A DNA stretch of 64,000 nucleotides from Oceanobacillus sp. J11TS1 (lineage in GTDB: Bacteria; Bacillota; Bacilli; Bacillales; Amphibacillaceae), in assembly GCF_018333215.1 (NCBI RefSeq), contig NZ_BORO01000003.1:124001-188000 (forward strand), read 5' to 3'. Shown one piece after another: positions 35,577 to 44,128 of the stretch. Under the pieces are notes generated by a model. That model was not told the origin of the DNA, did not search any database, and saw only the letters and a program-made list of their open reading frames with translations. The translations under genes were made by a program, and so were the position numbers. Numbering within the stretch: the stretch's first letter is position 1; each line of letters starts with the position of its first letter.

Positions 35577-36215
35577 ATATACTTTATTATTAAAATACTC
35601 TAAAAACAATTACTCCGGTTTCATCAAGCAACTCTTTAACTTTTCTGCTGTTGAGCACTCCGTAGACTGTAATTATTGCTAATGATTTGAGCCGCTTATG
35701 CTTAGTTTCAATCCACCAATTTCAGTAAATAGATCCATTATCTTTTACGGAATTAGGAGTCAACACAATAGATTTTCAAATAATTTGAATCAGATCATAG
35801 GAAATCTGCTTGCCATTAACTGTAACGACCGGTTCTAAGTATTTTATGGAAGGGATCGAACCAGCAAAAATTTAGAATTTGCTGGTTCGTGATATCATAA
35901 TTGATAGATGTGCCAAATTAGCATTATTTATACCAAACTTGAGATTATTCTGTGACACGGACCAAGGTAAAGTCAATGGTGGCGAATAGCAGTATTGATG
36001 CTAATTTTTGCTACAGATGAAATTGGAAGGTACAACTTTTTTTATGCTTCAAAGTTTTTGGGACACAAGGACTTTGGATTATGAAATTTTCTACTAATAA
36101 AACATTCATTAAGATGTAATTTACAAATAAGCCGTTAATAAGTAAGTGTATAGAAACTTGTCAATTAACGGCTCGTACGTTTTCTTTTACAACTAATGCT
36201 CATCATAGCCCAATC
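35577..36215. other. Intergenic stretch without a recognised gene
   Basis: About 640 bases. Only short frames without ribosome binding sites were seen, and no clear hairpin apart from weak A/T-rich ones. It separates the restriction-modification genes from the two-gene nuclease unit. Confidence 0.45.
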
Positions 36216-37238
36216 TTAAATAACATCTAGAAAATCATCCATAGACATCTGTTCGTAGTTTTCAAAAATATGTTGCCCAGTTTCAAGAAATCCCTCTGAA
36301 AGTAGGTATCTCCTAACACTATCTACCTTTTTCTCTTCAACAGATCCAAACATATAATTCTGTTCTTGAACTGTAATATTTATTCCCAGTCGAGCAATTT
36401 GTTCAATAACTTCTTTTGTATAAATATGAACCCAACGCTTCATTTTCTGTTTAAACGGAGTAGGCAACTGCTCCCAAACAGGGTTAACTTTTTCACAAAT
36501 ATTTGTGCTATTAAAAGAAAAAGGGTTAGATCCAATATTTCTTCCAATCATACTTCTTAGTGAATTCCTTATTTGTGTTTGTAAAATATCTTCATTCTCT
36601 TTCTCTAACTGGCCGTTAATATCTACTGGAACAATATAAATTAAACTACTATCTAATAAAGTTATTTCATTTATTACCTTGTAGCTCGACACTTTCTTTC
36701 CTTCACTTACTGTAAGGTATAAACTATCAGATTTAATCTCAATCCCAAAAATTTCGTAGTTCAAAGCATGTCCTAACTTTTCTTTAACTGTTTCGCTTAT
36801 AGATTGAAGTGTATGAGACATTTTCTGTTGTTTCTGCTGAGTAACACCATAAACAATTTTTGCATTAATTTTTGATTCACTTTCTAATCTAAAGAAATCT
36901 TTTAAATGGTTGGGTGTAAGACTTAAGTATCCAGCAGCCTGTCTTGTTCCATGATGGCTCCAATCAACATCAAAGTTACGAACCTTGCATTCAATTAATA
37001 GGTACTCTTTCTCATTATCTTTATATAAAATTACCTCTGGTGTCACTGCCTTTTTCTTCCCTATAACTTCACTAAGTTTTTTTATACTCACTGGTTCAAG
37101 AGGAATTGACTTTTCAATAAATTTTAAAGTATAACCTTGTCTATTAAAATACGGATAAAAGTTAGATCCATTTGGATAGGGCAAACTTAAATGTATTAAT
37201 AAGTTCAATTGAAATAATGGAGTTAATTCTGTTTTCAT
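36216..37238 (-). CDS. PD-(D/E)XK nuclease-like protein, second gene of a two-gene unit
   Basis: A 340-residue protein. Residues about 65-85 read TPEVILYKDNEKEYLLIECK: Glu, then twelve or so residues, then Glu-Cys-Lys, the core of PD-(D/E)XK nucleases. A Gln-Ala motif follows (TRQAAGYLSLTP), which fits the last core helix. The C-terminal 150 residues are unassigned, with a helix-rich end (VEEKKVDSVRRYLLSEGF). It overlaps the upstream gene by one base, so they are coupled. No named defence system was recognised; the pair is a candidate new system. Confidence 0.6.
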   Translation of the reverse strand: MKTELTPLFQLNLLIHLSLPYPNGSNFYPYFNRQGYTLKFIEKSIPLEPVSIKKLSEVIGKKKAVTPEVILYKDNEKEYLLIECKVRNFDVDWSHHGTRQAAGYLSLTPNHLKDFFRLESESKINAKIVYGVTQQKQQKMSHTLQSISETVKEKLGHALNYEIFGIEIKSDSLYLTVSEGKKVSSYKVINEITLLDSSLIYIVPVDINGQLEKENEDILQTQIRNSLRSMIGRNIGSNPFSFNSTNICEKVNPVWEQLPTPFKQKMKRWVHIYTKEVIEQIARLGINITVQEQNYMFGSVEEKKVDSVRRYLLSEGFLETGQHIFENYEQMSMDDFLDVI

Positions 37239-38425
37239 TAATCTTTACCTCCTATTGTTTGATTTACTATTTTTTCATAAGGGATGTCACCAATAAACAC
37301 ATCAATTTTTGGGTCTAAGAATTTCTGGATATTTGTTACTAAGCGATGTATTGTGTTCCCACATGTGCCCTTTGGAAGAAATAAAATAAACTCTACGATA
37401 TTTAAATCTAGAACAACATTTTGCCATAGATGAAGATCCACCCCATAAATGTGAACCCGTTCCTCACTAATTCTTTTTACTTCTCCATAAATCTTAAATG
37501 GTTCTCTTCCTTTAGGAAATGTAAATTCGACAAAATTATTAAATACATTTGTGTTTAACGGTTTACTAAACCTAATCGTGATAGGACTGGCCTTAAAGGA
37601 AGTATTGATTAGACCTTTACTTTTTATCTTTTCTACTTCTACCCATGTTTTCTTTTCCAAATGCTCTGTCACATCCTGATAAATTGAAACAATTTGTTTC
37701 AATTGCATCCGATGGTCAGAAAAACTATCAGAGCGATTGGTAACCTTTCCATTTTGATATACATCATGACCGCCTTTTCCAAAATTACTAGGAAATCGTA
37801 AACTACCAACAGAGTGGAAAGAAGAAAAATATTGCCTTACTCCATGTAGTTTTTCTACAATTCCACCTATCTCTTCTACCAATGATACTGAAGAGACTTT
37901 ATGTTCAATGATTTCATCTTTATTTAGATGATTTTTCTCGAACATAGCATTAAATTCAAATTTCATTTTTGTAAAACGTTGAGGATGATGGAATGATGTG
38001 ATTCCTTCTAAAAAGTTGTCATACATTTTACCGGATATCCATAACGAATCTAGAATTGGAGAATTCTTAATATAATTCCTCGCAAGTCGATCTGAATACC
38101 TAGAGGATTCAACTGTGTACAATGTACAAAATCGCGAATTTATTTGTTCTATAAACCCTATTAATTTATCACTTTCATATATTGAAAACAATTCTTCATC
38201 TATTGGCTGAAGTGAGTGCTTGTTATCTCCAAATAGATTATTTAAATTTAATAACTCCTTTTTAACACGTTTAGAATCAAAAAGACTCTCATCGAATGTT
38301 TCAAAAACATATGATTTTAAGAGTGTATTTTTCATTTTATAATTATCGATTTGCTGTTTTGTACTTTGGGAGTATTCTTCGAGGTAATTAAATACATCTT
38401 CTCTAGACTTCCATTGATTTCCCAC
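37238..38425 (-). CDS. Hypothetical protein, first gene of the PD-(D/E)XK two-gene unit
   Basis: A 395-residue protein of unknown family. The N-terminal half is helical and charged (KSREDVFNYLEEYSQSTKQQ); the middle contains a Gly/Ser/His-rich loop (FGKGGHDVYQNGKVTNRSDSF); and the C-terminal 130 residues look strand-rich (FNNFVEFTFPKGREPFKIYG). It is the first gene after a structured repeat RNA and a terminator on the same strand. A target-recognition or DNA-binding role for the partner nuclease is conceivable, but no motif proves it. Confidence 0.55.
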   Translation of the reverse strand: MGNQWKSREDVFNYLEEYSQSTKQQIDNYKMKNTLLKSYVFETFDESLFDSKRVKKELLNLNNLFGDNKHSLQPIDEELFSIYESDKLIGFIEQINSRFCTLYTVESSRYSDRLARNYIKNSPILDSLWISGKMYDNFLEGITSFHHPQRFTKMKFEFNAMFEKNHLNKDEIIEHKVSSVSLVEEIGGIVEKLHGVRQYFSSFHSVGSLRFPSNFGKGGHDVYQNGKVTNRSDSFSDHRMQLKQIVSIYQDVTEHLEKKTWVEVEKIKSKGLINTSFKASPITIRFSKPLNTNVFNNFVEFTFPKGREPFKIYGEVKRISEERVHIYGVDLHLWQNVVLDLNIVEFILFLPKGTCGNTIHRLVTNIQKFLDPKIDVFIGDIPYEKIVNQTIGGKD

Positions 38426-38462
38426 TTTTATGTTCCCCCTAGTAATAAATTTGTGTATATAA

Positions 38463-38495
38463 AAACCCTCCTCATGCAGTGATGAAGAGGGTTTC
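38463..38495 (-). terminator. Terminator between the repeat RNA and the two-gene unit
   Basis: Minus strand ACCCTCTTCAT pairs with ATGAGGAGGGT, followed by TTTTTATATA. It ends about 40 bases before the 395-residue gene's ATG, so transcription must read through it or restart. Confidence 0.75.
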
Positions 38496-38499
38496 GTGG

Positions 38500-38590
38500 G
38501 AACGATGCGCTCTGTTGCGCGGAGTGCTAGGACTCAATGTTCCCAAACATTGAATGCGCTCAATTACGCGGTGCGCTAAGGCACAACATA
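38500..38590 (-). ncRNA. Candidate structured RNA made of two imperfect repeats
   Basis: On the minus strand two related units occur: TAGCGCACCGCGTAATTGAG followed by CGCATTCAATG, and TAGCACTCCGCGCAACAGAG followed by CGCATCGTTCC. A CAATGTT/AACATTG hairpin lies between them. A terminator follows at once. The GC content is visibly higher than the AT-rich flanks. Repeats plus terminator ahead of a protein gene recall the layout of type III toxin-antitoxin RNAs, but no ToxN-like gene follows. It was not matched to a known family. Confidence 0.4.
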
Positions 38591-38646
38591 CTATATTATA
38601 TATATTCAGTAGTCTACTACATATTCCACATAATTGCAATATTTTA

Positions 38647-39375
38647 TTATTTCTTTGTAGCAGCCGTTGCTTGATAAGCATTTTGTCGCAATTGTTCCTT
38701 CAATAACTCAATTTCTTCAATTAACTCTTTATTCTTCTGTTGTTCATAGACTAACTTATCCTTTGTTTCAGAGTAATTATGAAACATATTTGGCATAAAA
38801 TGCTTCATAACTGATAAATCAATCTTATCCAATACTTCTGGTCTAACTTTTGCCTTTTTACCATCCTTTTCATGTTGGTATAGAACCCTATGTTTATCCA
38901 CTCCACGAATATGCTCTAAACATATACCACATTTGTGCTTCAGCCCATCTGCAGAATCAACATCTATATGCAAAGGATCATTATCTCCATATTTTCCTGA
39001 TGAAATTGGCGCAACAAGAAGTTGTCCTTGATTATTATCATAAAGGACTACTGCTGGATGTAAAAATGTTAATTCTCTATTAAAATGCCCAAACAATTCT
39101 ACTTCTACTATATGGCCTCTTGATAGGTTTTTTCTAAAAATGCGAGAAATACTATTTGAATGAACTTTTATGTATCTCTCTAGCCCCATTAACCAACGAA
39201 TACCATAGTATTGGTTTTTCTTCATTATCTCATTAAATAATTCTGATAGGAGATCGTTAGTATCCTTCATTAAAGTTAAATCTTCATGCATTTTAGGTAT
39301 ATTTTCATATTGATTTTCTTTAAAACCTTTTAGTTTTTTTCTATATTTATTTGTTCGCAAAACTACCTCTCCCAA
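38647..39375 (-). CDS. MazF/PemK-like protein with N- and C-terminal helical extensions
   Basis: A 242-residue protein. The centre reads LSRGHIVEVELFGHFNRELTFLHPAVVLYDNNQGQLLVAPISSGK, the SH3-like barrel of MazF/PemK endoribonuclease toxins, with Gly-His near the start and Pro-Ala-Val-Val-Leu in the core strand. About 85 residues precede the barrel and a coiled-coil-like tail (KNKELIEEIELLKEQLRQ) follows, so it is longer than classical MazF (about 115). No small antitoxin gene is next to it, and it may be a regulatory relative rather than a toxin. The start codon has no strong ribosome binding site. Confidence 0.6.
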   Translation of the reverse strand: MGEVVLRTNKYRKKLKGFKENQYENIPKMHEDLTLMKDTNDLLSELFNEIMKKNQYYGIRWLMGLERYIKVHSNSISRIFRKNLSRGHIVEVELFGHFNRELTFLHPAVVLYDNNQGQLLVAPISSGKYGDNDPLHIDVDSADGLKHKCGICLEHIRGVDKHRVLYQHEKDGKKAKVRPEVLDKIDLSVMKHFMPNMFHNYSETKDKLVYEQQKNKELIEEIELLKEQLRQNAYQATAATKK

Positions 39376-39677
39376 TTCAAATATATTTTCTATTATACCC
39401 TTAAAAACTAAATTCTTTAAAGGGGAATTTTAGATATGAGTGTCTACTTACAAATAATTGGGTTTCCAAATTGTTCGTTAAACACAAAGTTAAACATGGT
39501 CGATAATATGCTATTGTCCTAACTATAATTGAATCTCTCCCAAAAAAGTTATTAAAGTACAATCTGAGCCTAGTAAAAAATTCTTTTCTCAGATTGTAAG
39601 CGAGTTATCTAGTCTATTTCTTTAAATTCTTTCTTACCACTCTTCACTAATAATTATTTCCACTCTCTGCTTTACCT
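39376..39677. other. Intergenic stretch with one hairpin
   Basis: About 300 bases between the MazF-like gene and the rlmH relic. It contains the arms ACAATCTGAG/CTCAGATTGT at 39559-39597 around an AT-rich loop and nothing else recognised. Confidence 0.45.
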
Positions 39678-40154
39678 CTACTTATGGTAAGGCTCCCCCT
39701 ATTAATCCGAAAACTTCGATAAACCTGCTCCAATAACACCAACTGCATTAACTAATGAGGAAATATCATCTTAGAAAACGAGAAAGCTAAATTACTCCGC
39801 TTCTGCAACCCTTCACTTATCCCAAGTGATCCGCCAATCACAAACACAACCTTGCTCTTCCCATAAGTTGCAAGCTCGTCCATCTTTTTCGCAAGCTGCT
39901 CTGAACTCAGCATTTGCCCCTCAATTTCAAGCGCAATCATAAAAGCATCTTGGCTAATATGTGTAAGAATACGCTCTCCTTCTTTGCGCTTGACTGCTTC
40001 CATTTCCGCTTCACTCATGGTTTCCGGCGCTTTTCCATCTGCCACTTCGACAATATTTACTTTGACATAGGCACCTAATCACATTTTATTCCTCAATACC
40101 CTGCTTCAAGTATTTTTCTTTTAACTTACCTACTGTGACAAGGGTTATATTCAT
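39678..40154 (-). pseudogene. rlmH: rlmH relic (23S rRNA m3Psi1915 methyltransferase)
   Basis: A complete but broken rlmH. It starts MNITLVTVGKLKEKYLKQGI, loses frame near 40100 with an early stop, then continues through [14 protein letters not shown] and [15 protein letters not shown]. It reaches SFSKMIFPH followed by TAG where Gln is expected (39770-39772). It then reads LLEQVYRSFRINRG and loses one G in a G-run (39695-39699) before the final EPYHK and stop. The total length matches the normal 159 codons. With at least three lesions it cannot be functional, so a working rlmH must exist elsewhere. Its 3' end is the attachment target of SCC elements. Confidence 0.85.
39684..39699 (-). repeat. 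rlmH-3'-end attachment site 3, still attached to rlmH
   Basis: Minus strand GGGGGAGCCTTACCAT, the final codons of the rlmH relic. This copy shows the origin of the other four motifs. Confidence 0.75.
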
Positions 40155-40164
40155 TGCCATCTTC

Positions 40165-40380
40165 CTTTACCATTTCAATTTTCAGTTTCGTTAATTCATT
40201 TCCTTTATATTACCATAGTATTTACAAAACGGCAGTAGATCTCTGTTTTCAACCCCCCTTATTTATCTAGTCAAGCTGCTGAAAAGCAACCCTTCCTGTT
40301 CCCCGCAACTTCACTAAAATTAGCTCTACTCACATCAAATCAACATTTCAAACTTATCGCCTAAAGCTCAAACTGCCTAA
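40165..40380. other. Intergenic debris
   Basis: Region between the rlmH relic and the chemotaxis-receptor relic; only short fragments without start sites. Confidence 0.35.
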
Positions 40381-40790
40381 TCAATCCGTTCATTTCCTCG
40401 GCAAGCTTCGACAGAGCTTCCTGCAACTTCTTCCATGGAACTGTTTGTCTGCTGGTAGACGCAGAGGTTTGTTCGACGCCGGCAGCTGCTTCTTGGGAAA
40501 TAGATGCGATTTCTTCTATGGATTCAATCATTTCCTGGCTACTTGTGGTGATGCCAACTAAGTTTTCCGTTACAAGATTGATGTTATCTGCCTGTCATAT
40601 TGAAAATAGATACGTTGATCTTATTAAAGCTTTTTCCGGTTGTAATGATTTGGTTTGTTCCTTGTTTTACTTCAGTATACCCGTCTTTTCATGATTCGAC
40701 GACGGTACTTGTTTCCTTCTGGATATTCGCTACGATACCTGTAATATCGGAATATCTGTGACCGAGACAAGATGGAGATGCTGCCGCAGC
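40350..40790 (-). pseudogene. Methyl-accepting chemotaxis protein, C-terminal fragment
   Basis: Minus strand encodes ITTSSQEMIESIEEIASISQ and EAAAGVEQTSAST, then, after a frameshift, KLAEEMNGLIRQFEL and a stop. This is the end of the signalling domain and C-terminus of Bacillus-type chemoreceptors. The sensor and membrane parts are missing. Further plus-strand fragments at 40760-40850 belong to another lost gene. Confidence 0.65.
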
Positions 40791-40888
40791 AGTTCTTATT
40801 GATAAATCAGAGGAAAAACGGGCATTAAGATTAAAAGCTCGGAAAGTTTAAAATATGTAGAGGCTGGGACATGACAGTCAAAATACAG

Positions 40889-40936
40889 AAAGAGGAATTT
40901 CACGCTCAGGTTGATGTGAAGTTCCTCTTTTTACTT
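40889..40936 (+). terminator. Intrinsic terminator
   Basis: AAAGAGGAATTTCAC pairs with GTGAAGTTCCTCTTT, followed by TTA. It also suits the LysR gene reading toward it from the right. Confidence 0.7.
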
Positions 40937-40986
40937 GGTTTTGCATACATCTTCCAATTTTAACTAAATAAATAGTACACCTATTG

Positions 40987-41892
40987 CTATAAGAAATTCC
41001 TTATCTTTTCTTCCATAATATCAACAAACCTTTCCGCAGCTCTATTTAAAGGAACATTTTTTAAATAGCATATACCAATACTTCTTTTAGGTATAGGTTC
41101 TGTTAATGTCACTTCATTCAGCAGACCTTTTCTTAAAAACTCTTCAGAGAATTCTTTTGTCACGCAAGCAACACCAAGATTAATCTTTGCAAATTCTAAC
41201 AGCAGTTCATGTGAACCCAGCTCAAATTCTGGCTGGATTTTAACCCCTTTTGTAAGAAAATATTCTTCCACATATCTCCGGGAATTGGAATTATCCAACA
41301 AAATAAGCGGGAACTTAACCAACTCTTCCAGTTTGATCGGCTTAGATAATACTTTCCGATATTTTTCCCCGTACACAAAGGTATCCTGAATTTCCAATAA
41401 CGGCTTTACCTCTAATAACTTGTCATTAACGGGGAGATTACAGATAGCAATGTTCACTTCACCCGCTTTTAAAGCATCTATGATTTCCCACGTTGTCCCA
41501 TTGACTATTTTAAATTTGAGATTTGGATACCGATTATGAAATGTTTCTAAATAGGGAAGCAAAAAGAATCGCGAAATGGTATCGCTGACCCCTATTTTAA
41601 ACTCACCAATGAATAAATTTTTAAATTCTAAAAGCTTTTCTTCACCAGCTTGTATAAATTGAAGTGCTGAACTTACATATTCAAACAATAAGTTTCCTTC
41701 ATCCGTTAGCGTTACACCTTTAGATAGACGATTAAATAGCCTTGTATCTAATTCCTTCTCCAATTGTGCAATGGATTGACTTATTGCTGGCTGTGACATA
41801 TATAGCACTTTTGCCGCTTTGGAAAAGCTTTTATTTTTACCAACCGTATAAAAAAGATAATATAAATCCAATTTACCTATCATATAATCCAC
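40987..41892 (-). CDS. LysR family regulator divergent from a CofE-like gene
   Basis: A 301-residue LysR protein: helix-turn-helix in FSKAAKVLYMSQPAISQSIAQLEKELDTRLFNR, and effector domain from about residue 95 (GEFKIGVSDTISRFFLLPYL). It is divergent from the CofE-like gene with 163 bases between, the classical arrangement in which a LysR protein controls its neighbour. The effector is unknown. It is intact, unlike the relics to its left. Confidence 0.8.
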   Translation of the reverse strand: MDYMIGKLDLYYLFYTVGKNKSFSKAAKVLYMSQPAISQSIAQLEKELDTRLFNRLSKGVTLTDEGNLLFEYVSSALQFIQAGEEKLLEFKNLFIGEFKIGVSDTISRFFLLPYLETFHNRYPNLKFKIVNGTTWEIIDALKAGEVNIAICNLPVNDKLLEVKPLLEIQDTFVYGEKYRKVLSKPIKLEELVKFPLILLDNSNSRRYVEEYFLTKGVKIQPEFELGSHELLLEFAKINLGVACVTKEFSEEFLRKGLLNEVTLTEPIPKRSIGICYLKNVPLNRAAERFVDIMEEKIRNFL

Positions 41893-42055
41893 CCTTATAC
41901 CCCGTATTAGATATATTGACTTTACTTATATCATTAAAAGCCGTATATTACAAGAGGAGACTGTTTGGATTGTTAATGTTTAAGGTTGATACTTTTTAAT
42001 AAAGAGTAAATCTTTTATCAAATATAGCTAGATTGCAAAGAAGGAGCGAATTATT

Positions 42056-43246
42056 GTGGAAAGAGTTGTAGGAACTATTACCAGGGGGCTTCGTTGTCCC
42101 ATCATAAATACGGGAGATAACATTGAGGAAATTGTTGCGGATAGTGTATTAAAAGCAGCAGAAGTTGAAGGCTTTACAATTCAGGATAAAGATATTGTCA
42201 CCGTTACGGAGTCGGTTGTGGCTCGTGCACAAGGCAACTATGCCACCATTGACCATATTGCTAAAGATGTTCAAAGCAAATTTGGTGATGATACAATTGG
42301 TGTGATTTTCCCTATCCTTAGCCGTAACCGATTTTCTACTTGTCTCAGCGGGATCGCAAAAGGAGCGAAGAAAATCGTGTTAATGCTAAGCTATCCGTCC
42401 GATGAAGTAGGCAATCATTTAGTGGATTTAGATACACTGGATGAAAAAGGGATAAACCCTTGGACAGATGTTCTAACAGAAAAGCAATTTCGGGAGTACT
42501 TTGGCTACAATAAACATACCTTCACAGGCGTAGATTATATCGAGTATTACAAGTCCCTGATTGAGGAATATGGAATAGAATGCGAAGTAATCTTTTCAAA
42601 TGATCCAAAGACGATTTTGGAACACACAAAAAGTGTACTTTGCTGTGACATTCATTCACGAGATAGAACGAAAAGAATTTTAAAGGCGAATGGCGGCGAA
42701 AAAATTTATAGTCTCGATAATATTCTTTCCGAATCAATGGACGGAAGTGGTTTTAATGAGGCTTATGGCTTGTTAGGCTCAAATAAAGCAACAGAAGATA
42801 GTGTAAAGTTATTCCCGCGCAATTGTCAGCCTGTCGTTGATAACATTCAGGAAATCCTTAAAGAAAAGACAGGTAAAACGGTTGAGGTCATGATTTATGG
42901 TGATGGAGCATTCAAAGATCCTGTAGGAAAGATATGGGAACTGGCAGATCCGGTTGTTTCCCCTGCTTACACAACTGGATTAGAAGGAACACCGAATGAA
43001 ATTAAATTAAAGTACTTGGCTGACAATCAATTTGCCGACTTAAAAGGGGAAGAACTTAAAAAAGCCATCTCTAAATACATTGATGAGAAACAGGATGACT
43101 TGGTCGGAGCAATGGAGGCTCAAGGAACTACTCCACGGAGATTGACAGACCTTATCGGTTCACTTTCTGATCTAACTTCAGGCAGTGGTGATAAAGGGAC
43201 ACCGATTGTTTTTATTCAAGGGTATTTTGATAATTATACGAAATAA
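42056..43246 (+). CDS. CofE-like protein (coenzyme F420-0:L-glutamate ligase family)
   Basis: A 396-residue protein. GTG at 42056 has AAGGAGC in position. The N-terminal half has the CofE pattern: DIVTVTESVVARAQGNY, FGDDTIGVIFPILSRNRFSTCLSGIAKG and the later VEVMIYGDGAFKDPVGKIWELADP. CofE adds glutamate to F420-0, but Firmicutes generally lack F420, and relatives of this length occur there as single genes of unknown role. It is therefore best described as a CofE-fold amide ligase of unknown substrate. Controlled, presumably, by the divergent LysR gene; ends at a clear terminator. Confidence 0.75.
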   Translation: MERVVGTITRGLRCPIINTGDNIEEIVADSVLKAAEVEGFTIQDKDIVTVTESVVARAQGNYATIDHIAKDVQSKFGDDTIGVIFPILSRNRFSTCLSGIAKGAKKIVLMLSYPSDEVGNHLVDLDTLDEKGINPWTDVLTEKQFREYFGYNKHTFTGVDYIEYYKSLIEEYGIECEVIFSNDPKTILEHTKSVLCCDIHSRDRTKRILKANGGEKIYSLDNILSESMDGSGFNEAYGLLGSNKATEDSVKLFPRNCQPVVDNIQEILKEKTGKTVEVMIYGDGAFKDPVGKIWELADPVVSPAYTTGLEGTPNEIKLKYLADNQFADLKGEELKKAISKYIDEKQDDLVGAMEAQGTTPRRLTDLIGSLSDLTSGSGDKGTPIVFIQGYFDNYTK

Positions 43247-43267
43247 GTGTTACTAGAAAAAACTTAT

Positions 43268-43305
43268 AGGACAAGGGAGGATGGCTCCTTTGTCCTGTTT
43301 TTATA
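43268..43305 (+). terminator. Intrinsic terminator of the CofE-like gene
   Basis: AGGACAAGGGAG pairs with CTCCTTTGTCCT, followed by GTTTTTATAG, 22 bases past the stop. Confidence 0.8.
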
Positions 43306-43406
43306 GGTTGTCGGGTGCTTGGAAGAGAACTTGTTTATATAATGGTATGTTTTCTTTTTTTGACTCGATGGTAAAACTCCACTTTTCACATGAGATATTA
43401 TTTACT

Positions 43407-43437
43407 TATGGTAAGGTTCACCGTGATGTATCTAAAT
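43407..43437 (-). repeat. rlmH-3'-end-like attachment site 4
   Basis: Minus strand CGGTGAACCTTACCATAAG, preceded by TCATTTAGATA as at site 2. The stop codon of the neighbouring 219-residue gene lies inside the shared part. Confidence 0.75.
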
Positions 43438-44091
43438 GAAGTTTTTTAAACTCTCCGTTAATTGCATACTTAGTCCTTCGACTCTTCTGTAAGCTAAATT
43501 CCCCATCTCAAGATTATAATCTAAATTTTGCTTTAACTCTGATTCAATATGAACGGTGTTCCGATATTTGTATAGTTTTATTAGGTCGTCTTTTAGTTGA
43601 GTATCAATTAAATTTAATCTATAACAAACCTCAATTTTTTGGTCATATCTTATCTTTGTTTTATCCACTGGTTTCTTTTCTTTGTAAAACGTAAGAATCT
43701 CTTTCCCATCATGAATTAACTCTTTTTTTAATTTCTCTTTTTTGGAATTGGGAACCATAATTTGAATGTTTCTATCTTGAAATAGCAGGTCCTGAACAGG
43801 TCTTTTAGCTTCGAACAAATCAAAAAGAACATAATTTATTACTGCTTCTTGAATAGAAACATACATAATTACTTGAGTTTTAATTTGTGCTAGTAATAAT
43901 TCATCTTTTGCTTGTAGTCCTTCAAAAATTTTATATATAACACGACTATTTCTATACTCAACAATTAGTCTCTGTCGCAAACTATCATTCTTTATAAATG
44001 TGTAAAAATTTTTATCGTACCACTTTTCACTAGGTAAGTGTCCATAAACATAATCAATAATTTTTTCCTGTAATTCTTTTGAAAAAGGCAT
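43432..44091 (-). CDS. Hypothetical helical protein, possibly HEPN-like
   Basis: A 219-residue, mainly helical, charged protein. Near the C-terminus, LIKLYKYRNTVHIESELK carries an Arg-Asn-x-x-His like the active motif of HEPN ribonucleases, with only three residues between Arg and His instead of the usual four to six, so the link is tentative. The N-terminus is rich in aromatic residues (MPFSKELQEKIIDYVYGHLP). Its stop codon overlaps att-like site 4, so it is the boundary gene of the block. A usable ribosome binding site (AAGGAGA) precedes the ATG. Confidence 0.45.
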   Translation of the reverse strand: MPFSKELQEKIIDYVYGHLPSEKWYDKNFYTFIKNDSLRQRLIVEYRNSRVIYKIFEGLQAKDELLLAQIKTQVIMYVSIQEAVINYVLFDLFEAKRPVQDLLFQDRNIQIMVPNSKKEKLKKELIHDGKEILTFYKEKKPVDKTKIRYDQKIEVCYRLNLIDTQLKDDLIKLYKYRNTVHIESELKQNLDYNLEMGNLAYRRVEGLSMQLTESLKNFI

Positions 44092-44128
44092 ATATCTTAT
44101 CTCCTTTTCTTAACTGATTAACGATTTA

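Noticed and set aside
38500-38590. Two related units looked at first like a tiny CRISPR array.
   Set aside because: Only two imperfect units, no constant-length spacers, no cas genes in the window.
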